DNA of 64,000 bases from CAYWWM01 sp965198025 (GTDB lineage: Bacteria > Acidobacteriota > Terriglobia > 2-12-FULL-54-10). Both the position numbers and the translations under genes were made by a program. The notes under the pieces were generated by a model. It searched no databases. It was not told the origin of the DNA and saw nothing but the letters and a program-made list of their open reading frames with translations. How positions within the stretch are numbered: the first letter of the stretch is position 1; each line of letters opens with the position of its first letter. The stretch lies in assembly GCA_965198025.1 (NCBI GenBank), contig OZ240237.1, forward strand, positions 558,001 to 622,000, written 5' to 3'. Positions 51,074 through 59,660 of this stretch are shown one piece after another.

Positions 51074-52291
51074 CTATTGATCAACCCTTACCGCTTGGCT
51101 GTCCCGCATCGCTTGCACGTCGCTTGTTACCACCGGTTCCCCTTGAATGATGCCTGCTGTAATCTCCTGGTCGCTGCCTCGAACGGCGCCGAGCCCGACT
51201 GCCCGCCGCTCCAAGCTGCCGTCCCTATAAACGAAAACGATCGGCTGGCCCTCATCTTCCCGAACCGCCGAGCGCGGAACCAACACAGTTCCATCGGCAA
51301 CACTCTCCGCGGGCTCATCACCAAGGAAAGTTACCTTGACTCCCATATCGGGCAGGATCCGCGGATCCAGCCTGCTAAAGGCAATCCGCACTTGGACTGT
51401 CGCCTTCTGACGGTCCGCCGTGGGAATGATGGTGCGTACGGTCGCCGGAATCTGCCAGTCCGGATAAGCGTCCAGGACAGCAGTGACCGGCTGCCTCGGT
51501 TTGACGCGCGCGATGTAAGATTCGTTCACGTCTACCTCGACTTCGAGCGAGCTCATGTCCACGATCGTGGCGATACCGGTGCGCGTGAAACCGCCGCCGG
51601 CCGAAATCGGCGAGACCATTTCGCCGCGCTGCGCGTCTTTGGAGACCACCATGCCCCCGAAGGGCGCGCGAATCACGGTGTTCTCGAGGTCCTGACGGAC
51701 GACCTGGATGCGCGCATCTGCGGCGCGCACCTGTTCGGTCACCAGCACGATCCGTGCCCGCAGACTCTCCACTGCCGTGCGGGCCTGATCCGCGGCCTGC
51801 ACCGTGAAAATACCCTCTGCCTGGAGCTGTTCCGCGCGGCGCAGCTCGCGCTCTGCATTGGCTAAATTTACTTCCAGGTCCGCCAGGGAAGCCCGCGTAG
51901 CGTCTCGGTCGGCCTCTGCCGATGCTAGCCGCGCCCGCGCGTCCGTATCGTCAAGCGTGGCCAGCACCTGATCTGCCTCCACACCCATTCCCTCTTCGAC
52001 CAAAACCTGGTCGAGCCGGCCGGTTATCTTTGCTGCCACGGTTGCGCGGCGTCGCGGGGTAACGTACCCGCTCGCATTCAGCAGAACCTCCGGGCCGCTT
52101 CCGGGCGCCCGCGCGGATGCCACTGCTACGACGGGAGGCCTGTTCTGGAAATAGGACCAGCCTGCGAACGCCAGCAACCCACCTCCTAACAACGCGAAGA
52201 ACCAGAGCAGCCATCCGAAACTCCGCCGCCGCCTCTTGCGGTCGTCAATCTTCAGATCTGCCAAGTCGAACCGGCTATGGCCTGTTAACAC
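51074..52291 (-). CDS. HlyD/MacA-like membrane fusion protein, 5' end altered by an IS
   Basis: 405 aa read from GTG 52291. One N-terminal helix (LLWFFALLGGGLLAFAGWSY), lipoyl-like halves (VTPRRRATVAAKITGRLDQV, VIRAPFGGMVVSKDAQRGEM), a coiled-coil hairpin (res 110-190) and a beta-barrel domain. It connects the inner-membrane ABC exporter to an outer-membrane channel. The only GTG/ATG start in frame lies inside the terminal repeat of the IS at 52279-53092, so the native start and promoter have been displaced; an internal TTG (52262) could also serve. Confidence 0.85.
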   Translation of the reverse strand: MLTGHSRFDLADLKIDDRKRRRRSFGWLLWFFALLGGGLLAFAGWSYFQNRPPVVAVASARAPGSGPEVLLNASGYVTPRRRATVAAKITGRLDQVLVEEGMGVEADQVLATLDDTDARARLASAEADRDATRASLADLEVNLANAERELRRAEQLQAEGIFTVQAADQARTAVESLRARIVLVTEQVRAADARIQVVRQDLENTVIRAPFGGMVVSKDAQRGEMVSPISAGGGFTRTGIATIVDMSSLEVEVDVNESYIARVKPRQPVTAVLDAYPDWQIPATVRTIIPTADRQKATVQVRIAFSRLDPRILPDMGVKVTFLGDEPAESVADGTVLVPRSAVREDEGQPIVFVYRDGSLERRAVGLGAVRGSDQEITAGIIQGEPVVTSDVQAMRDSQAVRVDQ

Positions 52292-53092
52292 TAATGGGCA
52301 TAATCATGTTACCATGCCCAGATGGAACTCACGCAAGCTCAATACGAACGGATCGCGCCACACCTGCCGGTGCAGCGCGGCAACGTCAGCCTTTCGAACC
52401 AGCAGGTGCTCAACGCCATCTTGTATGTCGCCGAGCATGGCTGCAAATGGCGCGGGTTACCCGCACGGTTTGGCAACTGGCACACCCTCTACACCCGCAT
52501 GAATCGCTGGTCGAAGAACGGCGTGCTCGAGCGGGTCTTCGAGCACTTGCAGCGAGAACAGATCGTGCGTGTCAAGCTCGAAGCGGTGTCGCTGGACAGC
52601 ACCATCGTCCAGGTCCATCCCGACGGGACGGGGGCGCTAAAAAAAACGGTCCCCAAGCCATCGGCCGATCCCGCGGCGGTTGGACCACCAAGATTCATAT
52701 GGTTGCCGCGGATGCTCGAACGGCCGTCACCTTCTCGCTCTCCCCGGGACAAGCCCACGACGCTCCAGAAGGGCGTCAGCTGCTGAATCGCCTGGGTCAG
52801 CAACACGACCATCCCTCGCTGCTCATGGATCGCGCGTATGAAGGCAACGAGACACGCCAACTGGCTTTGGCACTGGGGTTTATACCCGTCGTGCCACCAT
52901 CCGCGGCGCGGCTCGACCCAATGGGAATACGACCGCGAGATGTACAAGCGGCGCAACGAAATCGAACGCTTGTTTCGTCGTTTGAAGGGATTCCGACGAA
53001 TCTTCTCACGCTTCGAGAAGCTCGACGTGATCTTCCTCGGTTGCATCCTCTTCGCACTCATCGTCGAGGCATTACGTTAGTGTTAACAGGCC
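52279..53092 (+). mobile_element. IS5-family (IS427-type) insertion sequence, 814 bp
   Basis: Terminal inverted repeats GGCCTGTTAACACTAA (52279-52294) and TTAGTGTTAACAGGCC (53077-53092) are perfect over 16 bp. CTA occurs within two bases of both ends, compatible with a short target duplication. Inside is a two-frame transposase. The element sits on the first codons of the membrane-fusion gene of the export operon. Confidence 0.92.
52322..53080 (+). pseudogene. IS427-type transposase, with A8 slip site and a second frameshift
   Basis: OrfA from ATG 52322 reads MELTQAQYERIAPHLPVQRG and CKWRGLPARFGNWHTLYTRM. At A8 (52639-52646) a -1 slip leads to OrfB: KNGPQAIGRSRGGWTTKIHM, SPGQAHDAPEGRQLL, LLMDRAYEGNETR (second catalytic Asp). 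Near 52918 an extra base moves the frame again, and the C-terminus WEYDREMYKRRNEIERLFRR (catalytic Glu) continues to 53080. The first shift is programmed in this group; the second is not, so the enzyme is probably dead. Confidence 0.85.
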
Positions 53093-53587
53093 CTAGACCA
53101 AAGATAAAGGCCATGTTACTGATAATGAAGTACTAAATGGAATGTCTTGGATGGCTTTGGATAAAAGTTTGGTAGCGCTACCGTCTTCACCAAAGAGACT
53201 TTAAATCGTTAATTCTAATGGATTAGATGTTTATAGGATTCTAAAGGTGCCCCCAAAGTTGCCCCAAAAGCCATCACGCCATCCGTCGGGCTCGGGCGGC
53301 GACTTTGCTCGACACCGAGAGAACTTCCACCGATTACTTAGGAAGCTAGCCTTCGGCGAAGTCGGCGTAGGAGGGTTCGTTTGGGGCGGGCCTCCAATTA
53401 TGAGCGAGAGCATTTGCTCGCTGGAATGCTCCCGACGCTCACCACCAAGGAAATATGGCTGCCGGTGCAGTGGTGGTGCGCGGACCTAGTGCGCACAGTT
53501 CCTCTACTCGCTTTTTCTGGATCCTCTAAACACGAAAAACACTTCGGTAGAAGCACGATAATGTGATCGAAGAAAATTTCCGTGGCA
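53093..53587. other. Spacer without a recognisable gene
   Basis: About 500 bp next to the IS. Short frames on both strands lack ribosome binding sites and domain similarity. The base composition is less GC-rich than the flanking core, consistent with acquired DNA. Confidence 0.4.
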
Positions 53588-53821
53588 TCAACCATACCGA
53601 TCCTCTGACAGCGCTTGCTCCAGCTCGTACAGCTGCTCCCGTGCAAGTCTGATCATTTCAAGCGCAACACCGCGGGAATAGCACGATCGGTCCTGCGGAC
53701 CATCGTAGACAACAAGGCAGACCGAGCCTTTAGTGATTGACTCACTCGTGAATATGCAGGTCCGTCGCCTTTCTGTGACCTCGACGTAGAAGCGCTTAAT
53801 CAGCTTCTTATGACGCGGCAT
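53588..53821 (-). CDS. Small hypothetical protein
   Basis: 77 aa from ATG 53821, with AGGGAGAAGCTCGAAG upstream. Basic N-terminus (PRHKKLIKRFYVEVTERRRT), a central beta region (CIFTSESITKGSVCLVVYDG) with two Cys, and a C-terminal helix (LEMIRLAREQLYELEQALSE). No family was recognised. Ribosome binding site and amphipathic pattern support expression. Confidence 0.45.
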   Translation of the reverse strand: MPRHKKLIKRFYVEVTERRRTCIFTSESITKGSVCLVVYDGPQDRSCYSRGVALEMIRLAREQLYELEQALSEDRYG

Positions 53822-54122
53822 CTTCGAGCTTCTCCCTGACAAGACTGGATAGTTTGTCGGCCAAGGGAGGTACGTCCTGACGGCTAGTTGGATTCACTCA
53901 TCAAATCGTGTGGTGGGTTGCTTTTGTACAGATATAGAAGTATTGCCTAAGCCAACCGCTTTCCATCTTTCCACCGTGGCCCATAAGGGCACTTATGGGC
54001 GATGATAGAGACCGCGCGGGCCGGGTGCGATAGCTCTGGATCCAAAGATGAAGACCTCATATCTCCTCGGTTTTGACCGTGCGAGTTGACGTCCGAGAAC
54101 GATAACTTATCACTGCTCATCC
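53822..54122. other. Spacer with one hairpin
   Basis: No gene. CCCATAAG, GGCA, CTTATGGG near 53981-54000 forms an 8-bp perfect stem. It has no T-tract. Confidence 0.4.
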
Positions 54123-54917
54123 TCATGGGTACGACAAGAGCAACCTCCATATCCAGTTCACCCCGGTGTGAGTCAGGGCCGACGCGGTAATCTTTCCGGT
54201 CCGGGCATACACCCACCCATACCCGAGTCCTGCCAGTGTGGCGAGGATCACGTATCGAAGGTCGGGCAGGTGCGCCAGACCGAAAACGATGGCTGCGACC
54301 CAGAGCCCGACACGCGGCCCCCAGCAGCGTGTCAGGAGATTCTGAATCACCCCTCGGAAGAGAAACTCCTCTGGCAGGGCCGTGGTCATATAGATGATCA
54401 CCGGCGTTGCCATGAGCCCGGCAATGTCGACATCAGGTCGCCATGTCAAAAAGTCAGTGAGGAACCCGATCGGCAGAGCAACGACTGCGTATGCCGCCCA
54501 CGCCGCGCCAGCGAATCGGAAGTCCCGTCCTTCGAGCGCAAAGGTGCATCCGATTCCGGCAAGCGGCCACGCCACGAGAAATAGATAGAATCCAGCAACA
54601 ATTCCAACGACCTGACTGACGTCGAAACCATCCGGCGGTGGAACCAGAAGTGAGGGCAGCAGGTCTAATTCAATCGGTAACCAGAAGAGATTGGCCGCAG
54701 CAATTCCCCATAGAGGGGCCGATCGACCGTTGCTATCCCGACAAAGAAGCAGCAACGAGACAGGTACAAAGAGATAGGCGGCGTACGCGAGAGCGAGTGG
54801 CGGTATGGAAAGCCCAGTGACCTGCGCATATGCGAGAACGGCCCCAAGAAGGATGGCTGGGCCGGCAAGAAACCGTCCGATCAGTCCGTTAAGTGAGTTG
54901 TTGACCGGAATTTCCAT
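54123..54917 (-). CDS. CPBP (CAAX/Abi) intramembrane metalloprotease
   Basis: 264 aa from ATG 54917. Multiple transmembrane helices; the family motifs are EEFLFRGVIQNLL, FGLAHLPDL and HTGVNW. Such proteases include eukaryotic CAAX-processing enzymes and bacterial Abi proteins linked to bacteriocin immunity. The open frame continues upstream into an IS3-type transposase fragment (to 55523), an accidental fusion not conserved with the family, so it is excluded. No strong ribosome binding site precedes the ATG; the native upstream region was probably replaced. Confidence 0.85.
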   Translation of the reverse strand: MEIPVNNSLNGLIGRFLAGPAILLGAVLAYAQVTGLSIPPLALAYAAYLFVPVSLLLLCRDSNGRSAPLWGIAAANLFWLPIELDLLPSLLVPPPDGFDVSQVVGIVAGFYLFLVAWPLAGIGCTFALEGRDFRFAGAAWAAYAVVALPIGFLTDFLTWRPDVDIAGLMATPVIIYMTTALPEEFLFRGVIQNLLTRCWGPRVGLWVAAIVFGLAHLPDLRYVILATLAGLGYGWVYARTGKITASALTHTGVNWIWRLLLSYP

Positions 54918-55189
54918 TCCAGTGCCGTCTCCCCGCCCCCGCGATAGAGCGCCAGCAACTAGGCGCACCAGATTCCCTCCCGGCCGCCTGAGCGGAGGCT
55001 GTCTGGAGCCTCGTCTGGGGTGATGTGGGAGGTATTCTCCGCCGACTTTCGCTTTCCGAAACGTTTCAGGATTGTACACGCGTAACCGCTTGGTTTTCCT
55101 TAAAAAACGGTCTTGTCGTCTAATCACGTCTTGAGCGTTCCCACGACTTTCGCTTTGTTCCGAACATAAATTGTAGGTAGAAGATGGTG

Positions 55190-56075
55190 TGGATGTAGAC
55201 CAGAAGAAACCGCGGATCGCCAGGCATTCCCGCGTATATTCGTCGAGCAGCGTCAGCAACCGCAGCGTTCTTCCATCATGAGTTCTGGCGCTAACAAAGT
55301 CATAGCTCCAGACGTGGTTGGGTCGCTCCGGCCTTAGTCGAACGCAGGATCCATCGTTCCGACACAGCCGCCTCCGGGACCTCTGTTTCTGGGATACTTT
55401 CAACCCCTCTCGCCGCCAGATCCGCTGCACCCGATCCTTGTCCACCGACCAGCCTGCGCTCCGCAGCAACGCCGTGATTCGTCGATAGCCGTACCGCCCG
55501 TATTGCGCCGCCAGAGCGACCACCCCCCCGGGTCAGCTAATCCTCGCCCAGTCGATCAATCGGCTGGTATCGTTGCGTTCCCCTCCATGGCCCCAGCAGG
55601 CAGGCGTGCCGTTCCGACAGCCCATACTTCCCCCGTGCCCGCTCCACCGCACCACGTCGCCGCTCCGGGCTCAGAAGTTTCCCTGGGCCACATCCTGCAA
55701 GACTTGCTTCTCCAGCAGCCGGGCGGCTTCCACGGTTTTCTCCCAAATCCTTCCTCTCGTTGCCCTTACACGGTTTTGGGGCGTCTGCTTTCGCTCGCAA
55801 CGCCTACGCCTAGCCCGCTTAATGGGCGAGTTTTCTGACGGTTTCTTGACGGTGGTTGCTGTCACGGCCATGCTCTACTGGCTGCGCAGCTTGTTGTCGC
55901 GCGCGATCTAGTCGTTGCGATACCGGCGCTTGTTGGCTTCCACCTGCTCCCGCAGCTCACTCCCCGTTCCTCCTTCTCCAACTTCCAGCCGTTTCGCTTG
56001 TTCCCGTTTCAACCCACCGTATTCCTTCCGCCAGCGGTAGTAGGTCTGCTGAGCCGTCCGGCGCGGGTGCGGAAC
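55190..56075 (-). mobile_element. Decayed IS3-family element (orfA and orfB remnants)
   Basis: Going down the minus strand: YYRWRKEYGGLKREQAKRLE (OrfA end, about 56060-55990) with a stop afterwards; SPERRRGAVERARGKYGLSE and HACLLGPWRGTQRYQPIDRL (OrfB start, about 55670-55540); a stop and a shifted C7 tract at 55517-55523; then VALAAQYGRYGYRRITALLR, RVQRIWRREGLKV and RPNHVWSYDFVSARTHDGRT with the first catalytic Asp, breaking off after TRECLAIRG at about 55213. The second and third catalytic residues are absent. Non-functional. Confidence 0.85.
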
Positions 56076-56767
56076 GATTGGCATCGATGTGGAATGGCGG
56101 CAGTCCGATCCATATGTACCGTACTTATATCATTGACAAACCATATGGATTTCTTCAAGCTAAAGCCGCGTTCGTTCTAGCCATGGCGGACAGCCTCACG
56201 GGTCGGCTGCAAAGTATGATCAGGAGGTTTGGAGCAAATGTCAAAAAAAAACTTGTCATCCTTCGAGCGTTTTGACTCGGCTATTATAAGCCGAGCCGAG
56301 CCGAGCCGAGAGCCGTCCCCATGGCCTGAATCTTCAGCCCGCCCCGCCCGAACAGCCTGGCCCCGCACTCCATCCGTCAGACCTTCCGAATGGCCCCGCC
56401 CGTTGGCCTGGGTGGTGTGACACCATGCGCCGCAAGCATCACCGGCGCTATCGGGGGCGTTTCACCCGTCTTGCAAGCCGGTACAGATCACTCTTCGCCT
56501 TCGCCCTGGCGTACCTCGCCCTTTTACTCATCCTGGCTGCAACACAAAGCACGCAGGCGTAGACCGACACGGCGGTGAAGGTAATCGACGAGGCGGCATC
56601 CGACGCGGACACAAACAACGAATACGAGGTCACGGTGGAAGCCTCGGGCGGCGCGTTACATCGGCGAGTACGACAAGAAGCCGAGAACGGGCCAAGGAAG
56701 TACGTCGATCCCTCTCGATACCTCACTTCACGAGCTGATGGTACAGCCCACTAGGAGGAGAAAGAAC
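56076..56767. other. Spacer with short tandem repeats and a doubtful small ORF
   Basis: 56286-56312 has GCCGA-type five-base repeats (AGCCGAGCCGAGCCGAG) next to CTCGGCTATTATAAGCCGAG, a 7-bp stem. A 45-codon frame at 56425-56562 encodes a basic N-terminus and a hydrophobic helix (LFAFALAYLALLLILAATQS) but has no ribosome binding site. No gene is called. Confidence 0.35.
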
Positions 56768-57419
56768 ATGGATCTCCAGCTATCACAACGCTCCACCCCG
56801 AGCCATGGGTATTTCAGCCATTTGGCACCGAAACATAGCGCGATGTTGTGTCGCCGGCTGCGGCGACGCATCGGCGGAAGCCTAGCGCTTTCCCTGCTGA
56901 CTCTACTTCCCGCGATGGCAGGCGCCCAGACGGAAGATGGGCCCTCCTTGAAATTCACTTCCCGAGAGTATTCCGTGAATCCAGTAGCCTTCTTGTGGCG
57001 GCATGGACATCCCTGGTTTGAGGACAATGCCAGGTCTACGGCCACCCTGGGCAACCTCTATTTCGACACTGTGAAGGCGGAGAACAGCAACGGTGCCTCC
57101 AATGGTCTCAAGTTCGCCGTGGAGGAAGACCCCCGCAGATCGGACTACCAATTCTGTTATGAGTCACACCATGCCGAGCACTTCGGAACGCGGGCAGACG
57201 CCTTCAAGGACCCTGGCTGCTACGACGTTGAGGTGGGCGTGCGGGAAGACACCGGCCTGTTCTATCTGTTCCTGGACAGACAGATCGAAAGTTCGGACAG
57301 GACTATTTATAGGGACTATGATGTGAATCATTACATCACCGACTTTCCGGCCCGAGCGGTCGAACTCTCGGCAGAAGACGGCGAATCGGGACTAAAAGTC
57401 TATCGGGACGTCCTGGTTG
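56768..57419 (+). pseudogene. Secreted protein gene cut off by an IS1380 fragment
   Basis: Starts at ATG 56768 after AGGAGGAGAAAGAAC. About 218 residues: signal-like segment LALSLLTLLPAMAGAQ (about res 40-55), then a beta-rich region (FTSREYSVNPVAFLWRHGHP, YDVEVGVREDTGLFYLFLDR). The family is unknown. At about 57419 the sequence changes to an IS1380 transposase read in another frame; this frame continues to 57793 as nonsense. The gene has lost its 3' end. Confidence 0.65.
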
Positions 57420-57899
57420 GCCCGTCCGAACCAAGCGGCCAGTTGGAAGACAGCACGCAGGGTGGTGGCCAAGGTGGAGCATCACCCAGGGGAGCTGTTC
57501 CCGCGAGTAGGATTCATTGTGACGAACTTGACGCTTCCGAGTCGGGTGGTGGTGCGGTTTTACAACAAGCGCGGTACAGCGGAGCAGTGGATCAAAGAAG
57601 GAAAGCAAGCGGTGAAGATGACGCGGCTCAGCTGCCACAGGTTCCGATCCAACGAGGTTCGGCTGTGGCTGACCATCATTGCCTACAACCTGGGAAACCT
57701 TTGGCGGCGATTGGTGCTGCCGAAGAGAATCGGCAACTGGTCCTTGACCAGCTTGCAGCAGCGATTGGTCAAAACCGGAGGACGCCTGATTAAACATGCC
57801 CGCTATTATTGGTTGTTGTTAGCGGAGAGCCACCTGACTCGGCGGCTGTTTGCCAGCATGCTGGGGCGGATAGATGGGCTGTCGCTTCCGTCTGGATAG
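57417..57899 (+). mobile_element. IS1380-family transposase C-terminal fragment
   Basis: 160 codons in frame: ARRVVAKVEHHPGELFPRVG, FYNKRGTAEQWIKEGKQAVK, MTRLSCHRFRSNEVRLWLTI and AYNLGNLWRRLVLPKRIGNW are the last third of IS1380-type DDE transposases, including the catalytic Glu region. The N-terminal two thirds and the left end are missing, so it is a remnant. The joint with the preceding gene marks an old recombination. Confidence 0.85.
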
Positions 57900-58061
57900 C
57901 CTAGCCTGCGGCACCCAAGAAAATGATTCCGATATCCCACAGGAATGGAGAGGTGTTTGAAAAAGCTGGTTCTGGAAGCCGGGCCGAGAGTTCTTGGGGA
58001 CGCGAAAAGGGCGGCTGGGAGCCGATGGCCCTCTCGGAGGAAAAATTGTGCTCGGTAGGAT

Positions 58062-58115
58062 GCAAATGGATGTACACTTTTAACCGCCGGGAGGCCAAAA
58101 AGTTAATTCCGGTTT
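58062..58115 (+). repeat. Dispersed repeat, copy 2 (possible IS end)
   Basis: TGTACACTTTTAACCGCCGG GAGGCCAAA AAGTTAATTCCGGTTT resembles the minus-strand sequence at 45995-46043. It directly abuts the truncated methyltransferase-HNH gene, so it may be the end of the element that caused the truncation. Confidence 0.45.
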
Positions 58116-58116
58116 A

Positions 58117-58650
58117 GACCCTTTCGCTGCCTGCGCCACAACGCTAATAGCGGCCGAAAAACTCAAACGTCAGTGGGTTGGTATTGACATATGGGACAAC
58201 GCAAAGAAAGTGGTCTTGAAACGTCTAGAATCGGAAGGATTGATCATACAGGAAACTACAGACGGACTACACGGCCATCTATTTCCAGACGACATGGTTT
58301 CAGCAGATAAACCGCCTATTCGAACCGATACTGGAGAATCTGCGGCCCCAAACCTTAGAACGAAAGTCAAGGTTTTCGAGCCGAGAAGTCCAAAGATGAG
58401 CAGGGCCGAGATGTACAAGCATCTATTGGAACAGTACGGACCCAAGTGTCAAGGTTGCGACCGCGAGTTCGACGACCCGCGTTATCTGCAATTGGATCAT
58501 AATACGCCGAGAGCAGATGGAGGATTGAACCATATCTCAAACCGCATTCTATTATGCGGTCCATGCAACAGGCTCAAAAGTCACGTCTACACGTTGTCTG
58601 GATTGAGAAGAGAGAACAAGAAACGAGGGTATATGTATGGAAGCCGGTAA
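58117..58650 (+). pseudogene. DNA methyltransferase tail fused to an HNH nuclease domain (5'-truncated)
   Basis: The frame opens in the middle of a methyltransferase: DPFAACATTLIAAEKLKRQW and VGIDIWDNAKKVVLKRLESE match the SAM-site motif I end (DPFxGxGTT) of N4/N6 DNA methylases. A linker leads to an HNH nuclease domain: CQGCDREF, LQLDHNTPRADGG, HISNRILLCGPCN, with both zinc CxxC pairs and the catalytic DH. There is no start codon before GTG 58210; an in-frame stop lies at about 58081. The HNH domain alone may still be made. Confidence 0.75.
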
Positions 58651-58816
58651 AAAGAAATCCAAGACCGTCGAACTGGTCAAGACTTCCTACCAGCCGACAA
58701 AGGCGGAACAGAAGGAGGAGTTTCAAGTCAACGTAACGATGGAAGAGATAGGCAAGGCTTTAACACAGGACGTAAAAATCAGATGGATTGACAAGCCCAG
58801 GAGCCGGGGGAGGTAA
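58637..58816 (+). CDS. Small basic protein coupled to the methyltransferase-HNH gene
   Basis: 59 aa from ATG 58637, overlapping the upstream stop by 14 bases. It reads EAGKKKSKTVELVKTSYQPT, then KAEQKEEFQVNVTMEEIGKA and ends IRWIDKPRSRGR. The VELVKxSYQPxKAE and ..IDKPR.R pattern matches, from memory, a small family found next to phage- or island-type methyltransferases. Function unknown; charge suggests nucleic-acid binding or an accessory subunit. Confidence 0.6.
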   Translation: MEAGKKKSKTVELVKTSYQPTKAEQKEEFQVNVTMEEIGKALTQDVKIRWIDKPRSRGR

Positions 58817-58970
58817 GTGGTTTTCGGGCGTTTTGTATATAATTCCCATTAATAACACCGAAGGTCGTTACAATCCGGAGGAAGGAAAGAGATACAATAG
58901 ATTGCATTCTGAAGAAGAAGAGCTTCCGATCTGGACGCATGCTGGGGGGAGAAATTATTAAGGAGGACCG

Positions 58971-59651
58971 ATGACAAGAACACTGGAAATGCCATGCCGG
59001 TTCGCTCTGGTTCTGATCGTCGTAGCGGCAGCGACTGGGATTCTCGCCTTGTCCGCAGTCGCACAAACGGGTGGAAGCTCTGCGAGGAAGAGAACGCCAC
59101 CGCCGGCGGGTTCGGCGGAGAAATGGGTGGGCATGTACGCAGGACAAGATCGGCAAGGCAAGATTGTCCCGCCTGGATTTAAGGTGTTAGTCACCTCCGA
59201 ACTCCGGGATGACGAGAAGTTAGTCCCTCACGAACCTGATGTAGTCGAAGTGGTTACACCCCTGCTGCAGCCCTGGGCGCTCGCGAGAGCGAACGCGACC
59301 GATTATGAGCTGGAAGACGCAGGGGTGATCTGCCGGCCGACCGGCCTCCTGCGGCCCAACCAGACGTCGCCTTTTGAGTTGCTGGTGTCCCCGGAGAAAA
59401 TCACGGTGTTCAGTACGGGGGCATGGGGCGGCATCAACGCGTCCGCTTCGCGCAGCCAATCCATAACGACACCAAGTCGGCCGTCAACGTCCGAACGTTC
59501 GAATCTCTTTCCTCCTCTTGCACAGCAAACAGGCCACCACCGTGTCTTTGTGCACATCGAGACCGCAACAGCAACTGTACAGCGTTCCATCTCTCTCCCT
59601 CCTGGTCTGCCGGCGCGAAGGGAGAATCCGCGGAGTAAACTAAAAGTCTAG
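58971..59651 (+). pseudogene. Truncated secreted protein, paralogue of the 27580 gene
   Basis: ATG 58971 follows AAGGAGGACCG. Signal peptide FALVLIVVAAATGILALSAV. Res 90-150 (QPWALARANATDYELEDAGV, CRPTGLLRPNQTSPFELLVS, PEKITVFSTG) correspond to the CFPPGPARS..PFEI segment of the secreted protein at 27580-28332. From about 59424 the family sequence stops, just before the expected GGIRRIYLN block, and the frame runs antisense through an IS110 fragment to 59651. Probably non-functional. Confidence 0.7.
59423..59590 (-). mobile_element. IS110-family transposase N-terminal fragment
   Basis: Read on the minus strand, YSCCCGLDVHKDTVVACLLC and KEIRTFG are the start of IS110/IS1111 DEDD transposases (first catalytic Asp in GLDVHK). 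A stop and frame changes follow (LVSLWIGC, DWLREADAL in different frames). Only about 55 codons remain. It replaces the 3' half of the secreted-protein gene. Confidence 0.8.
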
Positions 59652-59660
59652 GAGAAGACG

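Noticed and set aside
54918..55523. N-terminal transposase-like extension of the CPBP protease as a real fusion
   Set aside because: The extension is a truncated IS3 OrfB followed by non-homologous sequence; the protease domain has its own ATG and complete family length.
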